From assembly GCA_029861655.1 (NCBI GenBank), contig JAOTZA010000176.1, positions 1 to 6,772 of the forward strand: a stretch of DNA of 6,772 nt, read 5' to 3'. Source of the DNA: Acidobacteriota bacterium. GTDB lineage: Bacteria > Acidobacteriota > Thermoanaerobaculia > Multivoradales > JAHEKO01. Below, piece by piece: positions 6,269-6,772 of this stretch. The notes under the pieces are model-generated. The model did not search any database, was not told the DNA's origin, and was given only the letters and a program-made list of their open reading frames with translations. Position 1 is the first letter of the stretch; the number at the start of each line of letters is the position of its first letter. Made by a program: the position numbers and the translations under genes.

Positions 6269-6273
6269 TCGTC

Positions 6274-6772
6274 ATGCGCCCGTTATCCGTAGCTCGATGT
6301 GTCGTTCTTTCGGGCGCAATCGTCTTCATTGCGGCCATCGCGCCCTTGGGCGCGGATGAGTGGGCGCGTTTTCGAGGCCCCAACGGGTCGGGTGTGTCAT
6401 CGGCGGCTCGTGTGCCGACCGAGTTCGGCCCGGAGACCAACGTGGCCTGGAAGTCAGCCGTCCCCTTTGGGCGTTCCTCACCCGTGGTTACCGCCGAGCG
6501 AATCTTTCTCACGGCGGTGGACGACGACAAGCTGGTGACGCTGGCGTTCGAGCGCGCGACCGGCAGAGTCCTTTGGCGCCGTGAAATCGTCAAGAGCCAC
6601 ACCGCCGACCTCTACAAAGATACGAACTCGGCGACTCCGAGCCCGGCGAGCGACGGGGAAAACGTCTACGCGTTCTTTCACGAGTCGGGGCTGGTTTCCT
6701 ACGATGCGTACGGAGCGCTTCGCTGGCACAAACGACTCGGCCCGTTTCGAAACTACTACGGCATTGCCTCAT
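6274..6772 (+). CDS. Exported PQQ-like beta-propeller protein (partial, N-terminal 166 residues)
   Basis: The frame is open from ATG 6274 to the right edge. Residues 1-27 are a signal peptide (Arg near the start, hydrophobic core about 9-25, likely cleavage after LGA and before DEW), so the product is exported. The mature protein opens with WARFRGPNGSG (30-40), a motif typical of PQQ-like propeller proteins of Planctomycetota, Verrucomicrobiota and Acidobacteriota. Propeller signs follow: SSPVV (68-72), a blade LAFERATGRVLWRR (90-103), a second strand set TPSPASDGENVYAFF (121-135), and VSYDAYGALRWHKRLG (141-156). Its role may be sugar, alcohol or redox-linked, or only a scaffold; PQQ binding cannot be shown from this fragment. 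It has its own TATAAT box and strong ribosome site and diverges from fhs. It is not a close copy of the left-edge propeller: only the blade pattern is shared. Confidence 0.92.
   Translation, partial: MRPLSVARCVVLSGAIVFIAAIAPLGADEWARFRGPNGSGVSSAARVPTEFGPETNVAWKSAVPFGRSSPVVTAERIFLTAVDDDKLVTLAFERATGRVLWRREIVKSHTADLYKDTNSATPSPASDGENVYAFFHESGLVSYDAYGALRWHKRLGPFRNYYGIAS

Larger units (their letters stand above)
5625..6273. other. 649-base non-coding divergent spacer rich in inverted repeats
   Basis: No convincing gene lies here. Overlapping open frames on both strands (for example 5770-6168 minus and 5976-6359 plus) give low-complexity, Arg/Ser/Pro-rich products without ribosome sites or recognisable motifs. 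The spacer must hold the fhs promoter, which I could not locate (TAGCAT at 5663-5668 on the minus strand is a weak -10 candidate), and it holds the promoter of the gene at 6274. It carries a cluster of inverted repeats: GCTTGCAAGC (5651-5660), a 9-base-pair hairpin (5864-5894), a nested hairpin (5912-5946), ACTGGCCAGT (5958-5967), a 14-base palindrome (6068-6081) and a 7-base-pair hairpin (6091-6129). It could contain a long fhs leader or a small RNA. I saw none of the hallmark motifs of tRNA, tmRNA, RNase P or SRP RNA. Confidence 0.5.

Noticed and set aside
1..6772. CRISPR array, tRNA/rRNA, insertion sequence, attachment site
   Set aside because: No regularly spaced direct repeats, no T-arm or cloverleaf pattern, no transposase-like frame and no terminal inverted repeats or target duplications were seen by eye.

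Overview
The window is GC-rich bacterial DNA with short, tightly packed genes on both strands. I see no tRNA, rRNA, CRISPR array, transposase or other clear mobile element. The mix suggests a Gram-negative, soil or aquatic bacterium of the Acidobacteriota / Planctomycetota / Gemmatimonadota type: exported PQQ-like beta-propeller proteins (one starting its mature part with a FRGPNGSG motif), formate-THF ligase, a PilZ protein and a CE4 deacetylase. This placement is inference from gene content, not a measured phylogeny.

Layout from left to right. Bases 1-1980 (minus) hold the first 660 codons of an exported protein that joins a PQQ-like beta-propeller to a C-terminal domain resembling LolA/DUF2092, through an Ala/Glu-rich linker; its end lies outside the window. 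A 226-base divergent region (1981-2206) separates it from a small unrecognised helical protein of 158 residues (2207-2683, plus). That gene converges on a small PilZ-domain protein (2745-3059, minus). Upstream of PilZ on the same strand are a CE4/NodB-type polysaccharide deacetylase (3195-3971) and formate--tetrahydrofolate ligase fhs (3975-5624). These last two are only 3 bases apart and look like one operon, fhs first. A 649-base non-coding stretch (5625-6273), rich in inverted repeats, divides fhs from a divergent gene with a TATAAT box and a strong Shine-Dalgarno (6274 to the right edge), which encodes the start of a second, exported PQQ-like beta-propeller protein.

How the genes may work together: Fhs makes 10-formyl-THF from formate in the cytoplasm. 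The coupled CE4 enzyme removes N-acyl groups from a sugar or lipid-linked sugar, and the downstream PilZ protein could add c-di-GMP control to a surface-polysaccharide function. The two propeller proteins at the window edges are exported and look independent of this cluster. No clearly new defence or mobile system is visible. The most unusual items are the propeller-LolA-like fusion, the fhs/deacetylase coupling, and the structured spacer upstream of fhs.
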